Shown here piece by piece: positions 33,468-42,091 of a stretch of 64,000 nt of DNA. Positions within the stretch are counted from its first letter, which is position 1, and every line of letters begins with the position of its first letter. The stretch covers positions 26,691-90,690 of the forward strand of contig JAZRPZ010000020.1 of the NCBI GenBank assembly GCA_045649485.1, given 5' to 3'. The translations under genes and the position numbers were made by a program. This DNA comes from RUG11247 sp045649485. Lineage in GTDB: Bacteria; Bacillota; Clostridia; Christensenellales; Aristaeellaceae. Below the pieces are notes generated by a model. The model searched no databases. It was not told the origin of the DNA and saw only the letters and a program-made list of their open reading frames with translations.

Positions 33468-34629
33468 GTTGGTTTTCCTCCATATATCCGCGCGTAACGG
33501 CGATCTCTGTCTCTATTTCGATCACTGTGCGTGCATGTATAATATCGTCTGATTCTATCATACTGAAATCTGTCCATTTGTCAATAATTTCGGCGCTTTC
33601 AGGCACTTTTTGATGCGCTTTTTCTTCGGATTCGGCCCTGATGACCATTTTCAGCGCTTCAATATCGGTATTTACAGGTGTCAGAGTGTATTCCTTTGAG
33701 TATATCCTTTCGATATATACAGGTATAAACATGCCTGCTATCGGAACGGTTTCGGTCGTCGTATCGCAGTAATCATATGTGTCGCCAGCGGTAAGCGGAA
33801 AACTTTTCCACGGTGTGATAAGGGTCGCGGAAACGCTTTCTCTTCCGGAGTATATTTTTTGCATCATGGTTGTTGGCGTTTCGGAAGTCTCCACTATCCA
33901 GCTTCGTGCTCTTACCGAGCCCAAGGCGCTTACATCGCGTACGCTTTCCTTTGACTGACGTTCGTATCCGGCAATCAATACCTGACCTTTGCGTACCGTA
34001 TCACCGCTTTTGACCATTGCCGTACCGCTTTTTACGTTTACAGAAGTGATTATTCCGTCGCAGCAGGCGATAAGGTCACTGCTTCCTGCGATGGAATAGA
34101 GCTCGGGAGAAGCTTCTTCGCCGGCTATTTCTATTTTTACGCTTATGCCTTTGCGGCTTACGGAAGCATGGGCGCAGCCTTCCAGTGCATTCAGTTTTGC
34201 CGAGGCGATATCGGTGTCCTTTGAAGATATCCTGCTCCCTTTTATTATACCCGTTTCCGAAAGTACCGACTCAGTACCTGCGGGAAGTCCGGCGCCGCGC
34301 AAAAGCCGTATGTCAATTATCCATACCCTGCTGAAAAATAAAAAACATACTGCAGCTGAGGTAATGAATGCCGCGGCGACAGTTATTCTGCTGCGCAGCC
34401 GGCTGATTACGGAACATAAGCCGTGTTTTTCGGTGATCTCACATTTGATGCGGTATTTTTCGCAAAGCCTTACTGTTATCGACGCACCATGGGAATCGGT
34501 ATTTATTACCAGCCTGCGTCTGTCTGTACGCTTTACCAGTTGAAGTTCAGCGCCTTCGGCAATAATGCGGTCAAGCAGTCTTTCAAGCATCAGGCCTTCA
34601 ACAGCAAGTGTTATCCGGTCAGCAGTCAT
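33460..34629 (-). CDS. yqfD: Sporulation protein YqfD
   Basis: A 389-residue membrane-anchored protein of the YqfD family, needed for mother-cell functions in sporulation. One transmembrane segment is near residue 85-105 (VAAAFITSAAVCFLFFSRV). The C-terminal part lies outside and includes DGIITSVNVKSGTAMV, a hybrid-motif-like beta segment. The start at 34629 has GGAGG eight bases upstream and overlaps the yqfC stop by 11 bases, so the two are coupled. Its presence suggests the host can form spores. Confidence 0.88.
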   Translation of the reverse strand: MTADRITLAVEGLMLERLLDRIIAEGAELQLVKRTDRRRLVINTDSHGASITVRLCEKYRIKCEITEKHGLCSVISRLRSRITVAAAFITSAAVCFLFFSRVWIIDIRLLRGAGLPAGTESVLSETGIIKGSRISSKDTDIASAKLNALEGCAHASVSRKGISVKIEIAGEEASPELYSIAGSSDLIACCDGIITSVNVKSGTAMVKSGDTVRKGQVLIAGYERQSKESVRDVSALGSVRARSWIVETSETPTTMMQKIYSGRESVSATLITPWKSFPLTAGDTYDYCDTTTETVPIAGMFIPVYIERIYSKEYTLTPVNTDIEALKMVIRAESEEKAHQKVPESAEIIDKWTDFSMIESDDIIHARTVIEIETEIAVTRGYMEENQLD

Positions 34630-34906
34630 CGCATGCACCTCCGTCGGGCATCGAAACGCTGTCTATGCGGCCCTGCACGATGAGGCATTTTTCACGTACC
34701 TGTGCAAGTCCAAGATCAAATCCTGCTACGGTTATTTCGCCGAGTTTTGAGGCAAGCCGCAGTTTTTCACTGCTGAATTCTATTATTCCGGTGTGGTTTT
34801 CTATCAATACCCGTGAACGCCCTTCAAGAGTTGCGCGGGGAAGATTTGCGGAATCTATCCATGTCAGCGCAGGCACTTCCGCAGAGTGCTTACGGAATTT
34901 TCTCAT
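34619..34906 (-). CDS. yqfC: Sporulation protein YqfC
   Basis: A 95-residue protein of the YabP/YqfC family, a small beta-rich domain (LIENHTGIIEFSSEKLRL, then GEITVAGFDLGLAQV). It is the first gene of the yqfC-yqfD-phoH-pgpH-ybeY-era-recO operon. In spore formers this pair is sigma-E controlled; I see no convincing sigma-E promoter here. The ATG at 34906 follows AAAGGGGTGAT; a longer frame upstream has no ribosome site. Confidence 0.86.
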   Translation of the reverse strand: MRKFRKHSAEVPALTWIDSANLPRATLEGRSRVLIENHTGIIEFSSEKLRLASKLGEITVAGFDLGLAQVREKCLIVQGRIDSVSMPDGGACDDC

Positions 34907-35116
34907 CAATATCACCCCTTTAAGGATGATATGCCGGATAATTCTCAGCATGTTTGTTTTGAAAATGAAAGCGCTGTATCCTGTTTCAACAGTTTGCAAA
35001 AAATTCTTACATGTTCATGGGTGATTCATTTATGATTTAAAAATACGGGGTATAATGTTTTCAATGGTTCAGGATGACCGATCACATAAAGCTTCATGAT
35101 ATTCCTTTCAAAAAGC

Positions 35117-35143
35117 AAAAGCCGCGGATATTCCGCGGCTTTT
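35117..35143. terminator. Terminator of the cdaA operon
   Basis: AAAAGCCGCGGA and complement around three bases, with A-run and T-run; it lies just past the alcohol dehydrogenase stop. Confidence 0.85.
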
Positions 35144-35153
35144 GTGTTGTATA

Positions 35154-36335
35154 TTATCTGTCTGCGATGCGGAAGATGCGCTCAATGGCGGCATCATCCA
35201 GCTTCTGGAACTGTCCAACGGTACCGTCGGGAGCGCGGCGTACCCTGCGGGTAAGCTCGGGGATGTCCTCGGTACGTGCACCCAGCTCCTTCATGGTGGT
35301 GGGCATGCCGATGTCACGCAGGAACTGCTCGTAGGCTTCGATGCCGGCAAGAGCGGTCTCGGCAGGATTTTCGAAGTTCATTACGCAGCCCCAGATGCGT
35401 ACGGCGAACTGTGCCAGACGCATGACATTGTGGCCGGTCTCCAGATGATATCGCATCCATGCGGGGAAAACAACGGCAAGACCTGCGCCATGGGCTACAT
35501 CGTACATAGCGGAAAGCTCATGCTCGATACGATGGCTGGCGAAATCGCCGAGACGGCCTACGCCTACGGTGTCATTGTGAGCGATGGTGCCTGCCCACAT
35601 CAGGTTTGCACGTGCATCGTAATTGGTGGGCTCCTTCATGCAGATACGTGCAGCACGTACGGCAGAAGAGATGACTGCCTCGCACAGGCGGTCGGTAACG
35701 TCAACCTCGGTCTCATTGGTGAAGTAACGCTCCATTGCGTGAGCCATTATGTCGGTAGCGCCGCATGCAGTCTGATAGGGGGGCAGGGTCATGGTCAGTT
35801 CGGGATTCAGAATTGCGATGACGGGGCGGTTGAGCTCGCAGTTGAGACCGACCTTCTGCTTGGTGTCTTCGCGGGTAATAACGGAAGAATTGGAGGACTC
35901 ACTGCCGGTAGCTGCGAGAGTCAGCACGGTTCCTACAGGGATACGGCTCTGAGGAGCGGCCTTGCCGATGTAGAAATCCCAGAAATCGCCTTCATAAGGA
36001 ACGCCGACGGCGATTGCCTTTGCGCTGTCCAGAGCGGAGCCGCCGCCTACTGCCAGAATGAAATCCACGTTTTCCTTGCGGGCCAGTTCGATGCCTTCGT
36101 ATACCAGAGAAGCGCGGGGATTGGGTACAACACCGCCGAGGGAAACATGAGCGATGCCCTCTGCATCCAGAGAGTCGATAACGGTCTGCATCAGACCGGA
36201 ACGGATGACGGAACCGCCGCCGTAATGGATGAGTACCTTCTTTACGCCGAGAGCCTTCAGTTCCTTACCGGTCTGCTTTTCAACGCCCTTGCCGAAAACA
36301 AAACGGGTGGGCACACAGAAAGTGAAATTGAGCAT
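35154..36335 (-). CDS. Iron-containing alcohol dehydrogenase
   Basis: A 393-residue group III (YugK/butanol-dehydrogenase-like) enzyme. The NAD(P) site is AVGGGSALDSAKAIA near residue 95. The iron ligands lie in CGATDIMAHAMERYF (Asp and His), ASHRIEHELSA and DVAHGAGLAVVFPAW. It reduces aldehydes to alcohols in fermentation or detoxifies aldehydes. It is the last gene of the operon, 14 bases after the SGNH hydrolase, with AAGGAGG. Confidence 0.9.
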   Translation of the reverse strand: MLNFTFCVPTRFVFGKGVEKQTGKELKALGVKKVLIHYGGGSVIRSGLMQTVIDSLDAEGIAHVSLGGVVPNPRASLVYEGIELARKENVDFILAVGGGSALDSAKAIAVGVPYEGDFWDFYIGKAAPQSRIPVGTVLTLAATGSESSNSSVITREDTKQKVGLNCELNRPVIAILNPELTMTLPPYQTACGATDIMAHAMERYFTNETEVDVTDRLCEAVISSAVRAARICMKEPTNYDARANLMWAGTIAHNDTVGVGRLGDFASHRIEHELSAMYDVAHGAGLAVVFPAWMRYHLETGHNVMRLAQFAVRIWGCVMNFENPAETALAGIEAYEQFLRDIGMPTTMKELGARTEDIPELTRRVRRAPDGTVGQFQKLDDAAIERIFRIADR

Positions 36336-36349
36336 ATGTATTTTCCTCC

Positions 36350-36988
36350 TTAAATAATGCTTCGTACTTTATCGCAAACGGCTTCAGCCAGCCTGAGATG
36401 ATCCTCACGGGTCATGTGCACGGCGTCTGCCTTTGATATCTCGCAATACGGACCTGCTTCCATAAATTCACAGCGCATCAGCTTTGCTACTCTGCCAAGT
36501 TCGTAGGGCAGCTCGCGGCTGACGTCTATGGAATCTTCGCCGAATATAGGAGCATGCCGGGTATCCATGATGTTTTCGCCTACGGGCGGCGGGCAAAGGA
36601 TCATGATCTTCGGCGGCAGTCCTTCTGCGTTCATTGCATAGGTGCGTGCAGCTTTTATCAGTGCGGTGATGCCGCCGCCGATAGTGAAGCCGGTCATGCC
36701 AAAACGCTTTTTCAGATCGTTCGTGCCCAGCATTATGATTATCAGATCCAGCGGACTGTGACTCATAACGCAGGGAGGAAGGTAGATAAGGCCGCTCTTA
36801 TGTCCGCCCTCTATGGGATCGTCAAACACGGTGGTACGGCCGTTGAAACCTTCTTCGATCACGGTGTAGCCGTCGCCCAGCAGCGTCTGCAGACGCATGG
36901 GCCAGCGCACCTCTTCGGGGAAACGGCCGCCGGTGACCATATAGCCCCAGGTATTGGAATCGCCAAAGCAGAGAATACGTTTTTTCAT
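36350..36988 (-). CDS. SGNH/GDSL hydrolase
   Basis: A 212-residue esterase. Block I is CFGDSNTWGY (nucleophile Ser), block II has GFNGRTTV, block III is MLGTNDLK, and block V has Asp and His in DAVHMT. No signal peptide, so cytoplasmic. Close relatives act as arylesterases or acetyl-xylan esterases; the substrate is not readable. It lies between a glycosyltransferase and an alcohol dehydrogenase in one operon. Confidence 0.88.
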   Translation of the reverse strand: MKKRILCFGDSNTWGYMVTGGRFPEEVRWPMRLQTLLGDGYTVIEEGFNGRTTVFDDPIEGGHKSGLIYLPPCVMSHSPLDLIIIMLGTNDLKKRFGMTGFTIGGGITALIKAARTYAMNAEGLPPKIMILCPPPVGENIMDTRHAPIFGEDSIDVSRELPYELGRVAKLMRCEFMEAGPYCEISKADAVHMTREDHLRLAEAVCDKVRSII

Positions 36989-37014
36989 TTTCTATTGCCT
37001 CCCGGGCAGGTATT

Positions 37015-38289
37015 TTACAGAATACATCCTTGAACAGAGAACATCATGCCTGCGATTACGCAGCGCACAGCAAAAGCAATGCATACGGCGATAAAGGCAA
37101 TATTATCCCTGAAAAGCTTTGCCATGAAAGGATAAGCGGTATACATTGCGGTGAGATATCTGGGTCCGCTCAGCAGCCATGTGGGTGCAACGGAGCAATA
37201 GTAGTATACGAGCGAATAGCCCATATCGCCGGGATGCGCCTTTCTCAGCATCAGTGCAAAGAGTATCAGCGCCGCAATAATCGCTATGGTCTGCGGCAGC
37301 CATACACCGTTTATATAGGATTGCACGTGGAAATCGTACGCGTTATTTATGGTATAAGTCAGTGTGTTTAAAAGGCTTCCGAAATTCTGACTCCAGTGGC
37401 TTGACTGATATTCCATGAAACGGAACGCATCGCCGGTTATCTGATAATTGAGCCCAAGATAAGCCAGCAGTCCGATGGAAACAGGCAGCACTTTTACGAT
37501 GCACAATGCATAACCCTTTGCGGATCTGTCCCGGTTTACTGCCAGCATTTCGTAGAATATCGGTATCGCCGTTGCCATGCCGACCATACGCGAATTTGCT
37601 GCCAGCGCGCCCATTGCAACTGCGAGCACGAATTTGCGTCTGCGTGCAAAATAAACCGCCAGCATAGTGGTCAGCATAAATATGGATTCGGTGTAGGGGA
37701 GTGAGCAGAAAAGGCTGAGCGGCGAAAGGTTCATGAACCACATTGCCTTCATGCCGGCGCCTCTGCCGTAAGTCATTTCGCCCAGTCTGAACATAACCAC
37801 TCCGCAGCCTATGAAAGCCGCATTCGATACGATATAGGCGCAGGCGATGGGAGAGATCCCTGTTGAAAGATGCAGCAATCTGCCCAATGCGGGATAGAGC
37901 GGGAAGAAAACTATGTGCAGCCGGGGATCGCCCTCGTTTACATACCAGTTTTCGATAAGGCCCACATAATGATTGGCGTCCCAGCGTGTCCAGTACTGTT
38001 CCGGATTTGCCAGATACGAAGCCAGCTTTCCGGATTCGGCAGAACCTGCCGCGCCGCCGATATACATCAGCATGCGTGAAACGGCGAATGCGGCAAGCAC
38101 CCACAGCACGACCTGCCACAGCGGAGTACGCGGATGATATATGCGCATTACCTTTTTGCCTGCGGCAAGAGGGGCATGCCCTGCGGATTCGGTAAAATAT
38201 CTTACAAGATACCATATCAGCAGCAGTATGAAGACGATTGTTGCCGTTATGCCCGTTAATCGGGCGAGTGTATTGACGGTTTCTTTCAC
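37015..38289 (-). CDS. GT-C mannosyltransferase-like membrane protein
   Basis: A 424-residue protein with about ten membrane helices. YWTRWDANHYVGLIENWY, with the key Asp in the first loop, and VFFPLYPALGRL match the PIG-V/GPI mannosyltransferase 2-type family, which uses polyprenyl-phosphate sugars. In bacteria such enzymes decorate wall glycopolymers. The start is a GTG with ACGGAG upstream. It is the only glycosyltransferase-type gene I can identify in the window, and it is far from the exopolysaccharide control cluster. Confidence 0.8.
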   Translation of the reverse strand: MKETVNTLARLTGITATIVFILLLIWYLVRYFTESAGHAPLAAGKKVMRIYHPRTPLWQVVLWVLAAFAVSRMLMYIGGAAGSAESGKLASYLANPEQYWTRWDANHYVGLIENWYVNEGDPRLHIVFFPLYPALGRLLHLSTGISPIACAYIVSNAAFIGCGVVMFRLGEMTYGRGAGMKAMWFMNLSPLSLFCSLPYTESIFMLTTMLAVYFARRRKFVLAVAMGALAANSRMVGMATAIPIFYEMLAVNRDRSAKGYALCIVKVLPVSIGLLAYLGLNYQITGDAFRFMEYQSSHWSQNFGSLLNTLTYTINNAYDFHVQSYINGVWLPQTIAIIAALILFALMLRKAHPGDMGYSLVYYYCSVAPTWLLSGPRYLTAMYTAYPFMAKLFRDNIAFIAVCIAFAVRCVIAGMMFSVQGCIL

Positions 38290-38315
38290 GCTGTTACTCC
38301 GTGATCATATTTTTC

Positions 38316-38341
38316 GCGCGGAGCAAATTCATGCTCCGCGC
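38316..38341. repeat. Ten-base intercistronic hairpin
   Basis: GCGCGGAGCA-AATTCA-TGCTCCGCGC lies between the membrane protein gene and the glycosyltransferase gene. It has no T-run on the transcribed strand, so it may attenuate or stabilise rather than end the transcript. Confidence 0.55.
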
Positions 38342-38377
38342 TTTATGATCTTCAATACTATGGTCTTTGATACATTG

Positions 38378-38911
38378 TCAGCTGCGCTTGCGGCTGTTGC
38401 GATATGCGATCTCATCATCGGACACCGGCAGATCGGAAACGTTGAATACGTCGTCTTCATTGTCAGTATTCATTCCGTCAGCAGAATCCACGCTGAAAAG
38501 ATCGTCGTTATCGATAACAACAGGTCTCGTTCTGCGTTTGCCGGGAACAGGCTCGGGTCTTTTGCGGCGCGAAGGAGAACTGCGTCTTGCGGGGGGAGTA
38601 TTTTCGAAAAGCTCGGGCTCATACAGTCCGGCATCAACAAGATCCTCTCCGTCGAAGAAATCATCTTCGTGAATTACGATCCTCTTTTTATTGAACCAGA
38701 CCCAGTGGGGACGCCATCTGATCAGCCAGACGATCAGATCCATAAATATGCCGATGACGAGCAGAACGATAAGTGCTATGAGCCAGTTTTCGGAAATCCA
38801 TGCCAGCGGAGAAAAACCGGTGGAGCCGGCAAGATTGAACAGGCTGAGGACCCAGTTTGCAACGCCTTTGAGCCAGCCGAGCATGAGATTCATGACGGCG
38901 GTGGAACCCAT
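38378..38911 (-). CDS. Membrane protein of unknown function, acidic tail
   Basis: A 177-residue protein. Two hydrophobic segments lie in the first 70 residues (around LMLGWLKGVANWVLSLF and ENWLIALIVLLVIGIFM). A basic middle (RRSSPSRRKRPEPVPGKRR) and an acidic tail (DDLFSVDSADGMNTDNEDD) follow. I recognise no family. It lies between cdaR and the glycosyltransferase gene, with GAGGTGAT before the ATG. The position suggests an envelope role tied to c-di-AMP signalling, but this is inference. Confidence 0.75.
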   Translation of the reverse strand: MGSTAVMNLMLGWLKGVANWVLSLFNLAGSTGFSPLAWISENWLIALIVLLVIGIFMDLIVWLIRWRPHWVWFNKKRIVIHEDDFFDGEDLVDAGLYEPELFENTPPARRSSPSRRKRPEPVPGKRRTRPVVIDNDDLFSVDSADGMNTDNEDDVFNVSDLPVSDDEIAYRNSRKRS

Positions 38912-38926
38912 TTATATCACCTCGTA

Positions 38927-40216
38927 TTATTCGGTTACAATCCTTTCCAGCTCAACTGTTATGGTTTCAACATCGGGCCGGAATTCGATATCGGTATTGG
39001 TAGAAGGATCGGGCACGACCGCGATCTCATGCGTGCCTTCGCCGAGTCCGCTGAGATCCACCGTTATAATGATGGAATCCGCATCGAGATTTTCGATGTT
39101 GCTGCGGGGACCGGTGGCGTAAATCGCTACGGATTCACGCTTGTTTACAACGGTAAGGCCATCGTCGAGACCGACATAATTGATCTTCACAGTGTCATAC
39201 ATACGGCTTACGGTCTCTTCAACGATGTGTACATTTACGTATACCTGTTCGGAAGAGATATACCTTATGTTGCTGAGTCCGCTGATGGTGGCGCGGCGGG
39301 TGAAGGACTGCTTTGCACCTTCCACATCTATGGGATCGACTATAAGAAGATCAAGATCTTCAAGCAGGTCCTGGTCAGCGGCAACGGTGAGCGCGCCGGG
39401 CTGTATGGTGATGCTTTCGACAACATATCCTTCGGCGACTTCACCCACAAGCACATCGGCGGGATCTGCGGAAACTTCGATCTCTTTGGTGGGATATACT
39501 TCCATTGTAAGAGATACGGAAGAGGAAGAACGGTTCAGCAGGGAAGTGGGTATCACATTTCCCGCACTGTCGCGCAATTCAATGGTACAGGATGTATTGT
39601 AGGAAGTGAACTGGCGGCTTACGTCAGCCTTTACTACTACGGAAGAGATGCCCTGTACTATGGATGTTGCACCGGAGATGGTTATCTGCGAAGGATTGAG
39701 CCTTGCGCAGTTATACCAGTATCCGTCCTCGGTACCGATCAACTGCAGATTGACGGGAATCGAACGGGAGTCGAGGGGTTCGAATGTCATGGTAACGCTT
39801 GCGGGATATATGCGCTTTATGGTTCCGTAAGCGGTGGTTGCCTTGAGAGGAACCTCCTGCGTACCGGCGGTACGCACGGAAGAAAGATCCAGAGAGACCT
39901 GCACATTTTCGGAAGTGGAAGAAGAGTAATATGCCAGCGGGACTTCTACTTCAACGGTAATGTTGCTGAGCGCATCGGTGGGGTCGGATATCATTGCAAG
40001 GTTATATGCGTCCAGCGTGATCTGACCTGAAACATAGCCCTGCAGACCGGAATGGGTCTTGAGACGGGTTATGCTGGCATTGCTTGATATGACATAGCTC
40101 CACAGCATCAGTGCGAAGATAACGGAAAGTATCTTCAGGCCCACATTGCGGGTAGCAACCTTGAGCAAAGCATTTCCTACCTGCAGCAGACGTTCCTTAT
40201 AAATATTAGGCTTCAT
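38927..40216 (-). CDS. cdaR: YbbR-domain protein CdaR
   Basis: A 429-residue protein with one N-terminal membrane helix (ILSVIFALMLWSYVIS) and about four YbbR repeats of 80-90 residues outside the membrane, each with a pattern like IPVNLQLIG or VPLKATTAYG. CdaR binds the membrane part of the diadenylate cyclase CdaA and regulates it. Its start overlaps the cdaA end by 11 bases, the conserved arrangement. Confidence 0.9.
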   Translation of the reverse strand: MKPNIYKERLLQVGNALLKVATRNVGLKILSVIFALMLWSYVISSNASITRLKTHSGLQGYVSGQITLDAYNLAMISDPTDALSNITVEVEVPLAYYSSSTSENVQVSLDLSSVRTAGTQEVPLKATTAYGTIKRIYPASVTMTFEPLDSRSIPVNLQLIGTEDGYWYNCARLNPSQITISGATSIVQGISSVVVKADVSRQFTSYNTSCTIELRDSAGNVIPTSLLNRSSSSVSLTMEVYPTKEIEVSADPADVLVGEVAEGYVVESITIQPGALTVAADQDLLEDLDLLIVDPIDVEGAKQSFTRRATISGLSNIRYISSEQVYVNVHIVEETVSRMYDTVKINYVGLDDGLTVVNKRESVAIYATGPRSNIENLDADSIIITVDLSGLGEGTHEIAVVPDPSTNTDIEFRPDVETITVELERIVTE

Positions 40217-41081
40217 GCTGTTCCTCCTTCTGACGGAACATGCTCAGCCAGGAAGGCGTGAGCGAATCCGGAGCAAAGAGCTCGGTAAGAAGTATGGTGA
40301 GCGACTTGGGGTCAAGGTATCGGGTGAGTCTGCCTTCGCGTGCCATGGAGATAATGCCTGTCTCCTCTGATACTATGAGCGTCACGGCATCGGTGGATTC
40401 GGTCATGCCTATGGCGGCGCGATGGCGCGTGCCGAGCTCGCGGCTGATGGAATAATCGTCTGAAAGCTTCAGTATACATGCTGCAGCGAGTATGCGCTCG
40501 CCGCGGATTATTACTGCGCCGTCATGCAGGGGAGTATTGGGTTCGAAAATATTTTCGATGATCGGATCGGATATCTCTGCATCGATATGCGTTCCGGATT
40601 CGGCGATATCATCAAGGGAAGTCTGACGCTCTATAACTATCAGCGCACCGATGCGCTTGCGGGCCATGTTGGTGAGCGCCTTTACGATCTCGGCTACAAC
40701 CTGATCGGAATGACGGGCACGCTGCTTGCGCTGGGAAGTGAACATCTGCGTGGAGATCTTCGAACGACCCAGCTGATCCAGCGCACGGCGAAGCTCGGGC
40801 TGGAAAAGTATTATGAGCGCAATGATTCCTGTGCTGATTATCAGCTGCAGTACCCAGCTGATAATGTGCAGCTGAAGAACGTCGCTTATCCAGGCGACGA
40901 TGAAGATTATGATGATGCCTTTGAAAACCGTGTTTGCTCTGGTGCGCAGCAGCAGTTTCAGTGCATAATAAATAAGTATGGCGGCAAGGGTAATATCCAG
41001 CCAATTTCGCCAATCGGGCTGGGTAAACAAAGATGCAAACAGGCTTATAGCCTGATCAAAAAAGTTAAACAGCCGTGACAT
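40206..41081 (-). CDS. cdaA: Diadenylate cyclase CdaA
   Basis: A 291-residue membrane cyclase that makes c-di-AMP from two ATP. Three membrane helices (about 20-95) are followed by the DisA_N domain with the catalytic PLHDGAVII near residue 195 and GTRHRAAIG near 228. C-di-AMP controls potassium uptake and wall stress. The ATG at 41081 is chosen because AGGAGG is seven bases upstream. It is the first gene of an operon running to 35154. Confidence 0.92.
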   Translation of the reverse strand: MSRLFNFFDQAISLFASLFTQPDWRNWLDITLAAILIYYALKLLLRTRANTVFKGIIIIFIVAWISDVLQLHIISWVLQLIISTGIIALIILFQPELRRALDQLGRSKISTQMFTSQRKQRARHSDQVVAEIVKALTNMARKRIGALIVIERQTSLDDIAESGTHIDAEISDPIIENIFEPNTPLHDGAVIIRGERILAAACILKLSDDYSISRELGTRHRAAIGMTESTDAVTLIVSEETGIISMAREGRLTRYLDPKSLTILLTELFAPDSLTPSWLSMFRQKEEQHEA

Positions 41082-41215
41082 CCTCATGCCTCCTGCCAGC
41101 AATAGTAGTCACTCTTATTATAATACAAAACAGCACTCCAGCGGAAGCCCTTTTTGCAATATAGAAAGTTTTTTTCATTATTTATTCCTGCTTGCTAAAA
41201 AAATTAATGCACCGG

Positions 41216-41244
41216 TTGATTATTGTTGAAAGTTGTGGTACAAT
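41216..41244 (+). promoter_or_regulatory. Promoter of the araD operon
   Basis: TTGATT at 41216-41221, 17-base spacer, TACAAT at 41239-41244. The leader is about 130 bases and includes ACAAC-GT-GTTGT (near 41276), a possible repressor site. The rest of 41082-41380 holds no gene that I can see. Confidence 0.65.
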
Positions 41245-41380
41245 TTACCTTGAGCTAATATTTGACACATAATTACAACGTGTTGTTATCATTAGAGACG
41301 TTTTAGCAGTGTGATTTGTTCCGGCAATACGACGCCGTTACGATGGGAACACAGCGCCAGTACAGGAGGGACAGTTTTTT

Positions 41381-42073
41381 ATGAAAATAGCAGAACTCAA
41401 ACGTTTGACATATGAAGCCAATATGGAGCTTTACAAACGCGGACTTGTACTGTATACCTGGGGAAACGTTTCTCAGGTGGACAGAGAGCGCGGCATTTTT
41501 GCAATCAAGCCCAGCGGCGTGCCTTATGAAGATATGCGCCCCGAAATGATGGTTCTTGTCGACATCGAGACCGATTCCATTATTGAAAAGGGCTTCAAGC
41601 CTTCTTCCGATACTCCCACTCATCTTGAGCTCTACCGTGCATTCTCCGACATAGGCGGCGTTACCCATACCCATTCCGCCGCTGCTACCGCATGGGCTCA
41701 GGCAGGCAAGGGAATTCCCTGCTTCGGCTCCACTCACGGAGATTATTTCTGGGGAGAAATTCCGGTTACCCGCGGTCTCACCAAGGAAGAAGTAGAAGAA
41801 GCATATGAGACCAATACCGGAAAAATAATCGTTGACAAATTTGCAGGCCGAAATTATATGCATACTCCCGGCGTGCTCTGCGCCGGCCATGGTCCCTTTA
41901 CCTGGGGCAAGACCGCTCAGGAATCCGTTCATAATGCAGTTGTAATGGAAGAAGTTGCACGCATGGCTATGTGGACCCTCAGCATCAACCCCAATGCAGA
42001 ATGCCTGCCTCAGCACGTAGCTGACAAGCATTTCCTGCGTAAGCACGGACCCAACGCATATTACGGCCAGTAA
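41381..42073 (+). CDS. araD: L-ribulose-5-phosphate 4-epimerase
   Basis: A 230-residue class II aldolase-family enzyme that converts L-ribulose 5-phosphate to D-xylulose 5-phosphate. GNVSQVDRE and AIKPSGVPYE bind phosphate. The zinc ligands are in VTHTHSAAATAWAQ and CAGHGPFTWG. The tail HFLRKHGPNAYYGQ is typical. AGGAGGG precedes the ATG. It is paired with a MalK-like gene, not with araA or araB. A more distant isomerase of the arabinose/fucose type is at 60673. Confidence 0.92.
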   Translation: MKIAELKRLTYEANMELYKRGLVLYTWGNVSQVDRERGIFAIKPSGVPYEDMRPEMMVLVDIETDSIIEKGFKPSSDTPTHLELYRAFSDIGGVTHTHSAAATAWAQAGKGIPCFGSTHGDYFWGEIPVTRGLTKEEVEEAYETNTGKIIVDKFAGRNYMHTPGVLCAGHGPFTWGKTAQESVHNAVVMEEVARMAMWTLSINPNAECLPQHVADKHFLRKHGPNAYYGQ

Positions 42074-42091
42074 GACCGGGGGGGACCTTTT

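Noticed and set aside
38141..40030. Plus-strand frame of 629 codons opposite cdaR
   Set aside because: Antisense of the YbbR repeats and the adjacent gene; no domain and no ribosome site.
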